From DAHUXD01 sp963736455 (GTDB lineage: Bacteria > Acidobacteriota > Thermoanaerobaculia > UBA5066 > Gp7-AA6): DNA of 64,000 nt. Below the pieces are notes generated by a model. That model was not told the origin of the DNA. It saw only the letters and a program-made list of their open reading frames with translations, and searched no databases. Below are positions 41,493 through 48,839 of this stretch, in pieces. The first letter of the stretch is position 1, and each line of letters starts with the position of its first letter. Location: NCBI GenBank assembly GCA_963736455.1, contig CAVTON010000002.1:434001-498000 (forward strand), in the 5' to 3' direction. The position numbers and the translations under genes are program-made.

Positions 41493-41543
41493 AAAGCCGT
41501 GGGCGGGAAGACCTGACTCTTTCCCACCACAAGGAGGTTCTCA

Positions 41544-41804
41544 ATGACGGATCGCGATAACCGTTCCACGCAGGGGCAGGGCGGCAGCCACGGCTCGAAC
41601 CCGAATCCGGGGAGCAAGAGCTCGAACCCGGGAGGCAAGTCCCCGCAGAGAGAGAGCGAGCAGAAGCCGGGTCAGTCGAAACAGACCCAGGGAAACCCGA
41701 ATCCGCCGCGCGACTCGCATGGTCAGTTCGAGAGCGGACGCTCGGGCTCGCAGGGACAAACCGGGAGCAAGAAGGGCTCGGACACCGAAGAAGAGAACGA
41801 GTAA
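41544..41804 (+). CDS. Small intrinsically disordered hydrophilic protein
   Basis: An 86-residue protein made almost only of Gly, Ser, Asn, Gln, Lys, Pro and acidic residues (QGQGGSHGSNPNPGSKSSNP, then GGKSPQRESEQKPGQSKQT). It has no hydrophobic core. Such hydrophilin-like proteins often protect against drying or osmotic stress; that is inference here. AAGGAGG is placed well before the ATG, and a promoter and a rho-independent terminator frame the gene, so it is expressed alone. Confidence 0.8.
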   Translation: MTDRDNRSTQGQGGSHGSNPNPGSKSSNPGGKSPQRESEQKPGQSKQTQGNPNPPRDSHGQFESGRSGSQGQTGSKKGSDTEEENE

Positions 41805-41824
41805 ACCGGCTTCCGATCTGCACG

Positions 41825-41856
41825 ACCGGCGGATCGCGAGGTCCGCCGGTTTTTTC
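41825..41856 (+). terminator. Rho-independent terminator
   Basis: accggcgga pairs with tccgccggt across an 8-base loop and is followed by a run of six T. It ends the single-gene unit of the disordered protein. Confidence 0.9.
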
Positions 41857-41883
41857 GTGGGCGCGGGGGACCGGCGAATTCTC

Positions 41884-41899
41884 TGGCATCGGCCTTGCG
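41884..41899 (+). promoter_or_regulatory. Sigma-54-like element close to the DUF748 start
   Basis: TGGCATCGGCCTTGCG, GG-N10-GC. The predicted start is about two bases before the ATG, which lacks a Shine-Dalgarno sequence; leaderless or coincidental. Confidence 0.35.
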
Positions 41900-41911
41900 A
41901 CGGTCGCTCGC

Positions 41912-43528
41912 ATGAGCACCCTTCCGCTGGGCGCCGCGCGCCCGGACCCCCCGGCGGCCCCGCCGCGCAGGAACCGCGCTCGGCGGCGAGTCGTCGCGCG
42001 CGTCGGCCTCGTCGTGGCCGGGGTCGTCGTTCTGATCGGCCTCGTCGGCCTCTTTCCCAATGAACCGATCCGGCGCTCGATCGAGAGCCGGATGAACCGG
42101 AGCCTTCGGGGCTACTCGGTGCGCATCGGTCGCGCGCGCCTGCAGCCTCTCGGCGGATCGCTTTCGCTCGAGGACGTCGTTCTCCGCCAGACGGCGCATC
42201 CCGATCCGCCGATCCTTTCCCTGCCTCTTCTTCGCGCCAGCATCCACTGGAGAGATCTCCTCTTTCTCCGTCTCGTCGCGGATTTCCGGCTCGACCGTCC
42301 CCGGATTTACGCCAACCTCGCGCAGCTCCACGCGGAAGCCTCGGATGCGGTGCCCGTCGGGGAGAAGGGCTGGCAGCAGGCGGTCGAGGCGATCTATCCG
42401 CTGAAGATCAACCAGCTGCGCGTCGGGGACGCTTCCATCACTTACGTGGACGCGGATTCCCGGCGCCCGCTCGAGCTGACTCATCTCGACCTGAAGGCGG
42501 CGAACATTCGCAACGTCCACTCGCGGGACCGCACGTACCCTTCGTCGATCCAGGCCCGCGCCGTCGTCTTCGGCGCGGGCCGGGCGACGCTCGATGGCGC
42601 CGCCGACTTTCTCGCGGAGCCCTACGCCGGCGTCAAGGGCCGGTTCCGCCTGGAGTCGGTTCCGCTCGATGCCCTCGGGCCGGTCGGGAAGCACTGGAAC
42701 CTGATCGTGTCGGGCGGGACGCTGTCCGCTTCGGGAGAGATCGAGTATTCGCCGAGGATCCGCAGCCTGCGGATGCCCGAAATCGCGATCGACCGGGTGG
42801 ATCTCGGCTACGAGCGCGGAGGTCCTCCGAGGGGCGACGCCGTTTCGGCCTCGAGCAAGACGCGCGAGACCCCGCCGTGGAGCCTCGCGGTCGACCGATT
42901 CCGCATGACCGATTCGAGGCTCGAGCTGGTCGATCGCTCGCGCTCGCCCGGTTACCGCCTTTCGGTGAGCCACCTGCGCGCGGACGTGGACGGGCTCGCG
43001 ACCGAGCCTCCCGGGCGGACCGCGCATGCCGTCGTTCGCGGAAAGTTCATGGACCAGGGCGACGTCCAGGCGAACGCCTCGTTTCAGCCGCGGCCGCGCG
43101 GCGGAGATCTGCGCATCCGGCTTCAGGTCGGACCGACGGACATGACGCGATTGAACGATCTCTTTCGTTCCTACGGGAAGTTCGACGTCGCCGCCGGGAC
43201 CTTTCAGCTGTTCTCCGAGGCTCGCGTTCACGATGCCTACATGACCGGCTACGTCAAGCCGATCTTTCGTGGCGTCGAGGTCTACGATGCGGCGCAGGAC
43301 GCGAAGAAGGGTTTCTTCAAGAAGATCTATGAGGGCGCGATCGACGTGGCCTCCAGGATCCTCAAGAACCAGAAGCACGACCAGATCGCAACGGACGCGT
43401 CGATCGACGGCCCGGTCGGCAACACTCGGTCGAGCCTCTTCGAGATCCTCGGCGGCGTCCTCGAAAACGCCTTCGTTCGGGCCATCCTCCCTGGATTCGA
43501 CCGTCAGGTTGGAGTCGAGCGCCGGTGA
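41912..43528 (+). CDS. DUF748/AsmA-like envelope protein
   Basis: A 538-residue protein with a basic N-terminus, one membrane anchor (VARVGLVVAGVVVLIGLVGL) and a long extracytoplasmic part. IRRSIESRMNRSLRGYSVRI, then GRARLQPLGGSLSLEDVVLR and ASIHWRDLLFLRLVADFRLD are typical of the AsmA/DUF748 repeat fold, which bridges or shapes the envelope in other bacteria. The C-terminal block FFKKIYEGAIDVASRILKNQ is also a DUF748 feature. It is the first gene after the terminator at 41825. Lipid-transfer function is family-level inference. Confidence 0.85.
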   Translation: MSTLPLGAARPDPPAAPPRRNRARRRVVARVGLVVAGVVVLIGLVGLFPNEPIRRSIESRMNRSLRGYSVRIGRARLQPLGGSLSLEDVVLRQTAHPDPPILSLPLLRASIHWRDLLFLRLVADFRLDRPRIYANLAQLHAEASDAVPVGEKGWQQAVEAIYPLKINQLRVGDASITYVDADSRRPLELTHLDLKAANIRNVHSRDRTYPSSIQARAVVFGAGRATLDGAADFLAEPYAGVKGRFRLESVPLDALGPVGKHWNLIVSGGTLSASGEIEYSPRIRSLRMPEIAIDRVDLGYERGGPPRGDAVSASSKTRETPPWSLAVDRFRMTDSRLELVDRSRSPGYRLSVSHLRADVDGLATEPPGRTAHAVVRGKFMDQGDVQANASFQPRPRGGDLRIRLQVGPTDMTRLNDLFRSYGKFDVAAGTFQLFSEARVHDAYMTGYVKPIFRGVEVYDAAQDAKKGFFKKIYEGAIDVASRILKNQKHDQIATDASIDGPVGNTRSSLFEILGGVLENAFVRAILPGFDRQVGVERR

Positions 43529-43595
43529 ATTGGGCGCCGGCCGCCGCCGCCGTCGGTCGATGGCGCTCGTCGCCGCGGACCCCGGGCCGCTCCAG

Positions 43596-43611
43596 TGGCA
43601 TCGATTCTGCA
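43596..43611 (+). promoter_or_regulatory. Sigma-54-like promoter before the repeat-protein gene
   Basis: TGGCATCGATTCTGCA, GG-N10-GC. The predicted start near 43622 leaves a 16-base leader with GGAGG. Confidence 0.6.
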
Positions 43612-43637
43612 GCTTCGGAGGGGCGGAGGTTGTGGTC

Positions 43638-44591
43638 ATGAGGCGCCCCTTACTCGTTGGAACCTGCACGTTTCTGGCCGCGGCGTTCGCGTTCGGCGAG
43701 TCGGCGGCCCATCGCTACGTCCTCGAGCTTTCGGATGGCCGGCGGGTCTCGGCCAGCGATGCGCCCGTCGTCCGCGGCTCCGTCCTGACGTTTCGTTCCC
43801 CATCGGGAACGCTGACCGGCGTACCGAGGGAGATGGTTGTGCGGGTTCGCGGCGACGAGGTGCGTGCCGCGGATGTTCTGCCGGCGGCGGGGGAGAGGGA
43901 AGGGACGGGCCTCGAGCTCGAGGCGGCGGCGCCTCCTCTCGAGCCGGGTGAGCTCGTGATTCTCGGACCGCTCGCGCAGCCGGCTCCGGCGGCGCTTCCG
44001 GCGGACGCGAACACGGCGGCCCGGGGAGGCGGCCCGGCCGTCTCCGGCGGAAGTTTCGGCGTCGGAAGCCCTTATGCCAACGGCGTCGGCGGAGCCACCG
44101 TCATCGACTCGAACCTGAACGGCATCGGTCCCGACGGCCTGCCGCGAGTGCTTTCGAGCACGGATTTGAGCCGCGCCCTGGCGGCGCCGGGGACCTCACC
44201 CGTCGCCCCCAATGGATTCCCGGCGACGCCCTCGGCTCCGACCGTGATCGGGCCGGACGGGACGCCCACGCTCGCTCCCTCGGCGTCGGAGACTTCGATG
44301 ACCGTCATCGGCCCGAACGGCACGCCGGCTTTCGCATCGTCGGCGACGCCGGTCGTCGGCCCGAACGGCACCCCGGTGCTCGCGCCGGCCGGCCAGCCCG
44401 GATCGGCCGCGCCGGTCATCGGTCCCAATGGAACCCCGAATCTCGTGCCGGCGGGCCAGCCTGGTTCGGCCGCTCCGGTCATCGGGCCGAACGGGACCCC
44501 CGTGCTGGCTGCGCCCGGACGTCCGGGCTCCGGCGCGGCATCGCCGTCGACGGCGCCGAACGGAACGCCCGCCTCGGGCGGAAAGCCCTGA
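43638..44591 (+). CDS. Secreted protein with IGPNGTP tandem repeats
   Basis: A 317-residue protein with a signal peptide (LLVGTCTFLAAAFAFGESAA). Residues 30-75 (VLELSDGRRVSASDAPVVRG, then VPREMVVRV) look like a small beta domain. From about residue 160 to the end it carries degenerate repeats of the type VIGPNGTP.L.PAGQPGSAAP, seven or eight of them, rich in Pro, Gly and Ala. The repeats look like an extended stalk or adhesive region. No anchor motif is present. A second secreted protein follows 24 bases later on the same strand. Confidence 0.75.
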   Translation: MRRPLLVGTCTFLAAAFAFGESAAHRYVLELSDGRRVSASDAPVVRGSVLTFRSPSGTLTGVPREMVVRVRGDEVRAADVLPAAGEREGTGLELEAAAPPLEPGELVILGPLAQPAPAALPADANTAARGGGPAVSGGSFGVGSPYANGVGGATVIDSNLNGIGPDGLPRVLSSTDLSRALAAPGTSPVAPNGFPATPSAPTVIGPDGTPTLAPSASETSMTVIGPNGTPAFASSATPVVGPNGTPVLAPAGQPGSAAPVIGPNGTPNLVPAGQPGSAAPVIGPNGTPVLAAPGRPGSGAASPSTAPNGTPASGGKP

Positions 44592-44615
44592 GGCGAGCGG
44601 CGAAAGGGTAACGAG

Positions 44616-44993
44616 ATGCCTGCGTTCCGAATCACTTCCGTCGTCGCGGCTTCGGCATTTGCCGCGGTCGCTCTCGCCGGGTCTCCCGAATCGGGCGTCG
44701 CGGGTGCGAGCGGGGCTCGTCCGGCCTCGACGCGCATGGCAATGCAGGCCCGAACCGGGACCCTTCGAAACTATCGCGCCGGAAAGTCGGTCGTCATCGC
44801 CGGCCCGGATGGAACGTTGCACCGGCTCCCCGTCGATCCGGCGGCGCGGGTCGACCGCCACCTCGCGCGAGGGCAGCGGGTCAACGTGATCTCCGTGACG
44901 GACGAAGCGGGACGGGAGCGAGTCAGCGCGATCGCGAGGGCCCCCGGATCGGCCGCCGCGCCGGAGACGAGCCCGCCATCACCCCGCCCTTGA
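44616..44993 (+). CDS. Secreted single-domain protein of the GT-Y-AGK type
   Basis: A 125-residue protein with a signal peptide (ITSVVAASAFAAVALAGSPE). The core (about 47-108) reads TGTLRNYRAGKSVVIAGPDG, then HLARGQRVNVISV and RVSAI. It matches the repeats of the 51091-51735 protein: GTVKEYEAGKKIKVEGPG, then GQKAKVGYT and VSVI. The fold is probably a small beta barrel. Function unknown; it shares the message of the upstream repeat protein. Confidence 0.7.
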   Translation: MPAFRITSVVAASAFAAVALAGSPESGVAGASGARPASTRMAMQARTGTLRNYRAGKSVVIAGPDGTLHRLPVDPAARVDRHLARGQRVNVISVTDEAGRERVSAIARAPGSAAAPETSPPSPRP

Positions 44994-45005
44994 CGGGATT
45001 TCCGC

Positions 45006-45599
45006 TCAGGCCGAAGGCGCGAGCGTGTCGAGAAGCGTCTTCATGTCCTCGGCGTGCTCTTCTTCCTTCCCGAGGATGTCTTCCATCAGCCGCCGGCTCG
45101 TCGGATCGTTCTCCCCCAGGTAGCGGACGATCTCCCCGTAGGACTCGATCGCGATCCGCTCGGCGACGAGGTCCTCGCGGATCATCTCGATCAGAGAAGC
45201 GCCCTCGACGTACTCCGAGTGGGATCGCGTGGCGAGCCCGTCGGGGTTCAGGTTCGGCTCGCCGTTTAACTGCGTGATGCGCTCGGCGATCCGGTCCGCG
45301 TGATCCTGCTCCTCGGCGGCATGCTCGAGGAACTCCTGCTTGACGGCCTGGGCATGAATGCCGGAAGCCATGAAGTAATGGCGCTTGTAGCGCAGCACGC
45401 AGACGATCTCGGTCGCCAGCGCCTCGTTCAGTATGCGAACGACGTTTTCCCGGTCGCCTTGATAATTGTCGGTCACGGCGCCGGCCTGCATGTGGCGCCT
45501 CGCCCGCGCGCGCAACTCCTGGATGTCCGAGAGAAAGCGCCGGGCGGGCGCGGGACCGGGGACTTCGACCGGGCGATTCTTCTTGTTCCTGGCTTTCAC
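45006..45599 (-). CDS. Bacterioferritin-like ferritin
   Basis: A 197-residue protein with a basic N-terminal tail and a ferritin bundle: LNEALATEIVCVLRYKRHYF, EFLEHAAEEQDHADRIAERI, EMIREDLVAERIAIESYGEI and LMEDILGKEEEHAEDMKTLL contain the paired Glu and E..H ligands of a di-iron site. It should store iron or detoxify peroxide. A sigma-54-like element lies 70 bases upstream. The N-terminal extension (KARNKKNRPVEVPGPAPARR) is unusual and may bind DNA, as in Dps-like proteins. Confidence 0.88.
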   Translation of the reverse strand: MKARNKKNRPVEVPGPAPARRFLSDIQELRARARRHMQAGAVTDNYQGDRENVVRILNEALATEIVCVLRYKRHYFMASGIHAQAVKQEFLEHAAEEQDHADRIAERITQLNGEPNLNPDGLATRSHSEYVEGASLIEMIREDLVAERIAIESYGEIVRYLGENDPTSRRLMEDILGKEEEHAEDMKTLLDTLAPSA

Positions 45600-45669
45600 T
45601 TCATCCTCCTCGCTTTGGCGGAGATCCGCTGGGAATGCGTCCGAGCGTATCTTCTCCTGCTCTCATCGG

Positions 45670-45685
45670 TTCAAGAATCGTGCCC
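45670..45685 (-). promoter_or_regulatory. Sigma-54-like promoter before the ferritin gene
   Basis: Minus strand GGGCACGATTCTTGAA, GG-N10-GA. The predicted leader is about 60 bases. Confidence 0.55.
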
Positions 45686-45772
45686 GCGTGCTCCGGACAC
45701 CCGCCCGCGGGCTCGTTCTTGCCTGGCCTCCGCGATGCCCGCGGCATTGGGGTCTCGGGACGCCTTCGTGCC

Positions 45773-46048
45773 TCACGGTTCGGCGGAGACGCTCGATTCC
45801 GCGAGCTCGGCCGCCGTCTCGTGGAGCAGGACCAGGGGCCGAGCCCGGTCGATTCTCATCGAGAACGCCGATCGGACGTCGACCCCGATCAGGACGATGC
45901 GTGGATCCTCCGGACCCCCGTCGCGGACGCCTCCGACGTCCGGAAACCAGCTCTTCCAGCTCGGCTCGTAGAGCTCCCGGATCCGGAATCGATCGCGCGA
46001 GGGAGCGATCCACGCACCTCCCGCCTCGAAACGGCCGGGATCGCCTCG
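45773..46048 (-). pseudogene. Pyridoxamine-phosphate-oxidase-like (general stress 26) remnant
   Basis: The frame encodes FEAGGAWIAPSRDRFRIREL, then YEPSWKSWFPDVGG and EDPRIVLIGVDVRSAF, the C-terminal half of FMN-binding stress proteins of the PNPOx-like family. The N-terminal barrel half is missing; the CBS-domain gene ends 26 bases upstream. No start codon with a ribosome site is visible. It lies in the 470-base gap between the ferritin and CBS genes and is best read as a gene relic. Confidence 0.55.
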
Positions 46049-46073
46049 CGTGACCGGCTCGCACGGCCCAGCT

Positions 46074-46556
46074 TCACTCGGCGGCGGGTTCGAGCTGTGA
46101 AGCGGCGAGGGTCGGCTGGGAAACCGTGCGAACCACGTCGGCAACCTGGCCGTCCTCGCCCCGCAACGCCAGGTCTGCCTGCGCGAGGATGCCGCAAACC
46201 GCTCCCGAGTCGTTGACGACCACGATCCGCCGCACTCGATTTCCCTCCATCAGCGCGAGGCAGTCCTGGAGGGACATGTCCTCCCCGATGGTGACGCAGG
46301 GAGCCGTCATGCAGTCGAGGGCGCGCAGGTCGAGCGGATTCCGTCCGGCCGCGACGGCGCGGCAGGCGATGTCGCGGTCCGTGACGATTCCCACCGGGCG
46401 GCCGCTGTCGCGGTCTTCGACGACGGGAATCGCGCCGCAGTCGTGACGGGTGAAGAGGATCGCGACTTCTCCGATCGGCGTGCCCGGAACGCAGCAGGCC
46501 GGAGACGGCGTCATGACGTCCTTGACGCGGCGGGGTCGTTCGGAGGGCGCCCTCAT
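46074..46556 (-). CDS. CBS-domain pair protein
   Basis: A 160-residue protein with two CBS motifs: VKDVMTPSPACCVPGTPIGE, then CGAIPVVEDRDSGRPVGIVT and DRDIACRAVA; and LDCMTAPCVTIGEDMSLQDC, then RRIVVVNDSGAVCGILAQAD. Such pairs bind adenosyl ligands and act as energy or redox sensors. The start overlaps the stop of the small acidic-protein gene by ATGA. A sigma-54-like promoter precedes that unit. Confidence 0.9.
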   Translation of the reverse strand: MRAPSERPRRVKDVMTPSPACCVPGTPIGEVAILFTRHDCGAIPVVEDRDSGRPVGIVTDRDIACRAVAAGRNPLDLRALDCMTAPCVTIGEDMSLQDCLALMEGNRVRRIVVVNDSGAVCGILAQADLALRGEDGQVADVVRTVSQPTLAASQLEPAAE

Positions 46557-46762
46557 CGAGAGTCTCCGGGATCATCGGACGATCCGCCCGCCCCGCCGTC
46601 GCGCTCGATGGAATCTCCGTCCTCGTCGGGATCCTCGCGCAGAAAGGCCACGTCGGCTTCCTCCGGGAGCTCGCTCACGGATCCCGCGTTCTTGCGGCGG
46701 TCGGCGGGCCCCGGAGGCTCACCGGCCGTGATGCGAGACGAGTCTTTCGGATCCCGCCGCAT
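46553..46762 (-). CDS. Small acidic hydrophilic protein
   Basis: A 69-residue protein rich in Asp, Glu, Arg and Gly (VSELPEEADVAFLREDPDED, then GDSIERDGGAGGSSDDPGDS). No fold is recognisable and it is probably disordered. AGGAGG lies well placed before the ATG, and the stop overlaps the CBS gene start, which supports translation. It heads the CBS unit. Confidence 0.65.
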   Translation of the reverse strand: MRRDPKDSSRITAGEPPGPADRRKNAGSVSELPEEADVAFLREDPDEDGDSIERDGGAGGSSDDPGDSR

Positions 46763-46787
46763 GGAGCACCTCCTCCTTTCGGAGCGC

Positions 46788-46803
46788 TGCAAGAGTCGGA
46801 CCA
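46788..46803 (-). promoter_or_regulatory. Sigma-54-like promoter before the acidic protein/CBS unit
   Basis: Minus strand TGGTCCGACTCTTGCA, GG-N10-GC. The predicted leader is about 15 bases, including AGGAGG. It faces the element at 46815. Confidence 0.5.
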
Positions 46804-46814
46804 CCGCCGAGCAT

Positions 46815-46830
46815 CGGCACGTCGATTGCA
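46815..46830 (+). promoter_or_regulatory. Sigma-54-like promoter before the BON/stress-protein unit
   Basis: CGGCACGTCGATTGCA, a near-consensus -24/-12 element with GG-N10-GC. The predicted leader is about 48 bases. Confidence 0.7.
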
Positions 46831-46888
46831 CGACCATGTTCGGAGAGCGACCGAAGGCTACGAGACCGTCGACGAAAAGGAGACTCGG

Positions 46889-47326
46889 ATGAACCTGGAT
46901 CGTTTGGAGCGATCAGAGCGGCGCGAAGCGTCTCGGGAAGCGCTCGAGGAGTTGTCCGAATACGGTCCGCCGCCGCCCGATCCGCCGAACGCCGAGAGGC
47001 CCGGGGGGTTCGTGGCGTGGCCTCACCCGTCGGGCTTCTATGGTGAGCGCAACTGGGAGAGGGAGGGTGTTCCGCGCGGACCGTATTCGGGCAGGGGCCC
47101 GAAGGGTTACCGCCGCTCGGACGAGCGCCTTCGGGAAGACGTCAGCGAGTCGCTGAGCGCCGACGGCGAGCTGGATGCGTCGGAAATCACCGTGGGTGTC
47201 GAGGACGGAGAGGTCACGCTCGAAGGAACGGTCGGCGACCGGGCGTCCAAGCGACGCGCCGAGGACCTCGCCGAACGCGTGGCGGGCGTGCGCGACGTCC
47301 ACAACCGGCTTCGCCTCGCTCGCTGA
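46889..47326 (+). CDS. BON-domain protein
   Basis: A 145-residue protein. The N-terminal part is Pro/Glu-rich; the BON domain (about 70-145) reads GPKGYRRSDERLREDVSESL, then DASEITVGVEDGEVTLEGTV, DRASKRRAEDLAERVAGVRD and VHNRLRLA. It is the short paralogue of the 27223-28122 protein. GGAG precedes the ATG, chosen over an upstream in-frame ATG without such a site. The general-stress-protein gene follows after 35 bases. Confidence 0.87.
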   Translation: MNLDRLERSERREASREALEELSEYGPPPPDPPNAERPGGFVAWPHPSGFYGERNWEREGVPRGPYSGRGPKGYRRSDERLREDVSESLSADGELDASEITVGVEDGEVTLEGTVGDRASKRRAEDLAERVAGVRDVHNRLRLAR

Positions 47327-47361
47327 GAACGCGGGCGTCGGAGGCCGAGAAAGGGCCCCTC

Positions 47362-48165
47362 ATGGAACCGATCGTGGGGATCTTCTCCTCCGGTTCGTCG
47401 GCGAAGACCGCCGCGAAGAAGCTCTCGGACGTCGGCTTTGCGGCCGACCGGATCTCGATGCTGCTGCCGGGCGAATCGCATGCGCCGGCGGACCTCGAAG
47501 AGGAGGTCCCGACCGAAGACGCCGAGCAGTCGGGCACGGGGCAGGCGGTCGGAGGAGTCATCGGAGCGGCCGCCGGAGCCTCGGCGGGCTTCGGCGCCGG
47601 CGCCGTCGTGGCGAGCCTCCTCGTTCCCGGCATCGGAGCGGTGACCGCGATCGGCCTGGCCGCGGCCGCACTCTTCGGCGCCGCCGGCGCGGTGGGAGGC
47701 GCCCGGGCCGGCGAAGCGCTCGAAAGCGGCTCGCGCGCCGGGATCCCGAAGGACGAGCTCTACCTCTACGAAGACGCGCTCGCCCAGGGCTTCGCCGTTC
47801 TCTTCGTGGAGCCGGAGACCGAGACGCAGGCCGAGACCGCGCGACGGATCCTCGTCGACTCCGGAGCGCGTTCGCTCGAAGCGGCCCGCGACGCGTGGTG
47901 GGTCGGGATCCGCGATGCGGAGAAGGCGCACTTCGATCCCTCCGAGGGGGATTTCGAAAGCGCCGAAGAGATCTATCGCCAGGGACTGCTGGGCGGCCTG
48001 CAGCCGGAGGCGCGAGGGCGGACCTTCGAAGAGGCACGGCCCGTGCTTCGCCGGCGGTTCGGCGAAGCCGTCGAGCATTCCGCCTTCCGGCGGGGCTTCG
48101 CGCGCGGCGCCGAGAGGGCCCGGGAGCGCGAAGAATCGCTCGCGCCCGCGCGCCGCTCCAAGTAG
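47362..48165 (+). CDS. General stress protein 17M-like protein with glycine-zipper helices
   Basis: A 267-residue protein. The N-terminal fold (MEPIVGIFSSGSSAKTAAKK, then LSDVGFAADRISML) is the GSP17M/heat-induced YflT-type domain; residues 65-115 form glycine-rich hydrophobic helices (GGVIGAAAGASAGFGAGAVV, then GIGAVTAIGLAAAALFGAAG), and YEDALAQGFAVLFVEPETET repeats part of the first fold. The C-terminal 90 residues are charged and unusual. It is probably cotranscribed with the BON gene. Membrane-associated stress function is inferred from relatives. Confidence 0.83.
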   Translation: MEPIVGIFSSGSSAKTAAKKLSDVGFAADRISMLLPGESHAPADLEEEVPTEDAEQSGTGQAVGGVIGAAAGASAGFGAGAVVASLLVPGIGAVTAIGLAAAALFGAAGAVGGARAGEALESGSRAGIPKDELYLYEDALAQGFAVLFVEPETETQAETARRILVDSGARSLEAARDAWWVGIRDAEKAHFDPSEGDFESAEEIYRQGLLGGLQPEARGRTFEEARPVLRRRFGEAVEHSAFRRGFARGAERAREREESLAPARRSK

Positions 48166-48176
48166 CTTCGAAGATC

Positions 48177-48192
48177 TGGCAGGGCGATTGCT
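48177..48192 (+). promoter_or_regulatory. Sigma-54-like promoter before the 48230 gene
   Basis: TGGCAGGGCGATTGCT, GG-N10-GC. The predicted start near 48203 gives a 27-base leader with GGGAGG. Confidence 0.65.
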
Positions 48193-48229
48193 CGGTCGAG
48201 GGCGGGGCGTGAGGCTCCGGGAGGTTCCC

Positions 48230-48808
48230 ATGAACAGGAAGGTCGCGGTGCTGGCCGGGTTCGACCCCGATTCATTGGCCGTCTGGGAAGCCGTCCGCGT
48301 GGTGGGAATCACGCCGGAGGGCGCGATCCCGTTCCAGCTCGACCGCCCGCCCGGCTGGCGGCCGACGGTGAAGTTGCCCGGACTCCAGGGCTCGCACCCG
48401 CTCGACGCGGTCCCTCTGATCCAGCGGCGGCTGCGCGAGGAGTTCGGTCTCGACGCCGGCGAGCTCATCGTGATGTCGCGCTACGGCATTCCGACGGGCG
48501 CCCGCGGCCGCGCCACGATCGTGCTCGCGCCGCGGGTGCGTGTTCTCGATGCGGGTGGCGCCGATCTCTCTCTCGTCGCGCTTCCGGACGTGACGTCCTG
48601 GCTCGATGCGCGCAAGAGCGAGGGCTGCCGGGTGGATCTGATGGTCCGCGTCGGGCTGCTGCTCGCCGAACGGCACTTTCCCCGCTGGGCCGGGTCGCTC
48701 CTCCGTGCCGCCATCGAGGAGCTCCGTCGCGGCGAGACGACGACGACGCGCGGCTCGCGCAGAGACCTCGGTCCCTTCCGGGCCCCCGCGCCGCGCTACG
48801 CGCACTGA
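48230..48808 (+). CDS. Protein of unknown function, faint Nudix resemblance
   Basis: A 192-residue soluble protein. PLIQRRLREEFGLDAGELIV resembles the REUxEExGU part of a Nudix box, but the first Glu of REU is Arg and the leading Gly and Glu of the full box are absent, so hydrolase activity is doubtful. The rest (ATIVLAPRVRVLDAGGADLS and VTSWLDARKSEGCRVDLMVR) is not familiar. GGGAGG precedes the ATG. It is a single-gene unit ending close to a convergent oxidoreductase. Confidence 0.6.
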   Translation: MNRKVAVLAGFDPDSLAVWEAVRVVGITPEGAIPFQLDRPPGWRPTVKLPGLQGSHPLDAVPLIQRRLREEFGLDAGELIVMSRYGIPTGARGRATIVLAPRVRVLDAGGADLSLVALPDVTSWLDARKSEGCRVDLMVRVGLLLAERHFPRWAGSLLRAAIEELRRGETTTTRGSRRDLGPFRAPAPRYAH

Positions 48809-48839
48809 CCGGGTCCCCGGCCAAAGGCGCGCGAGCGGG

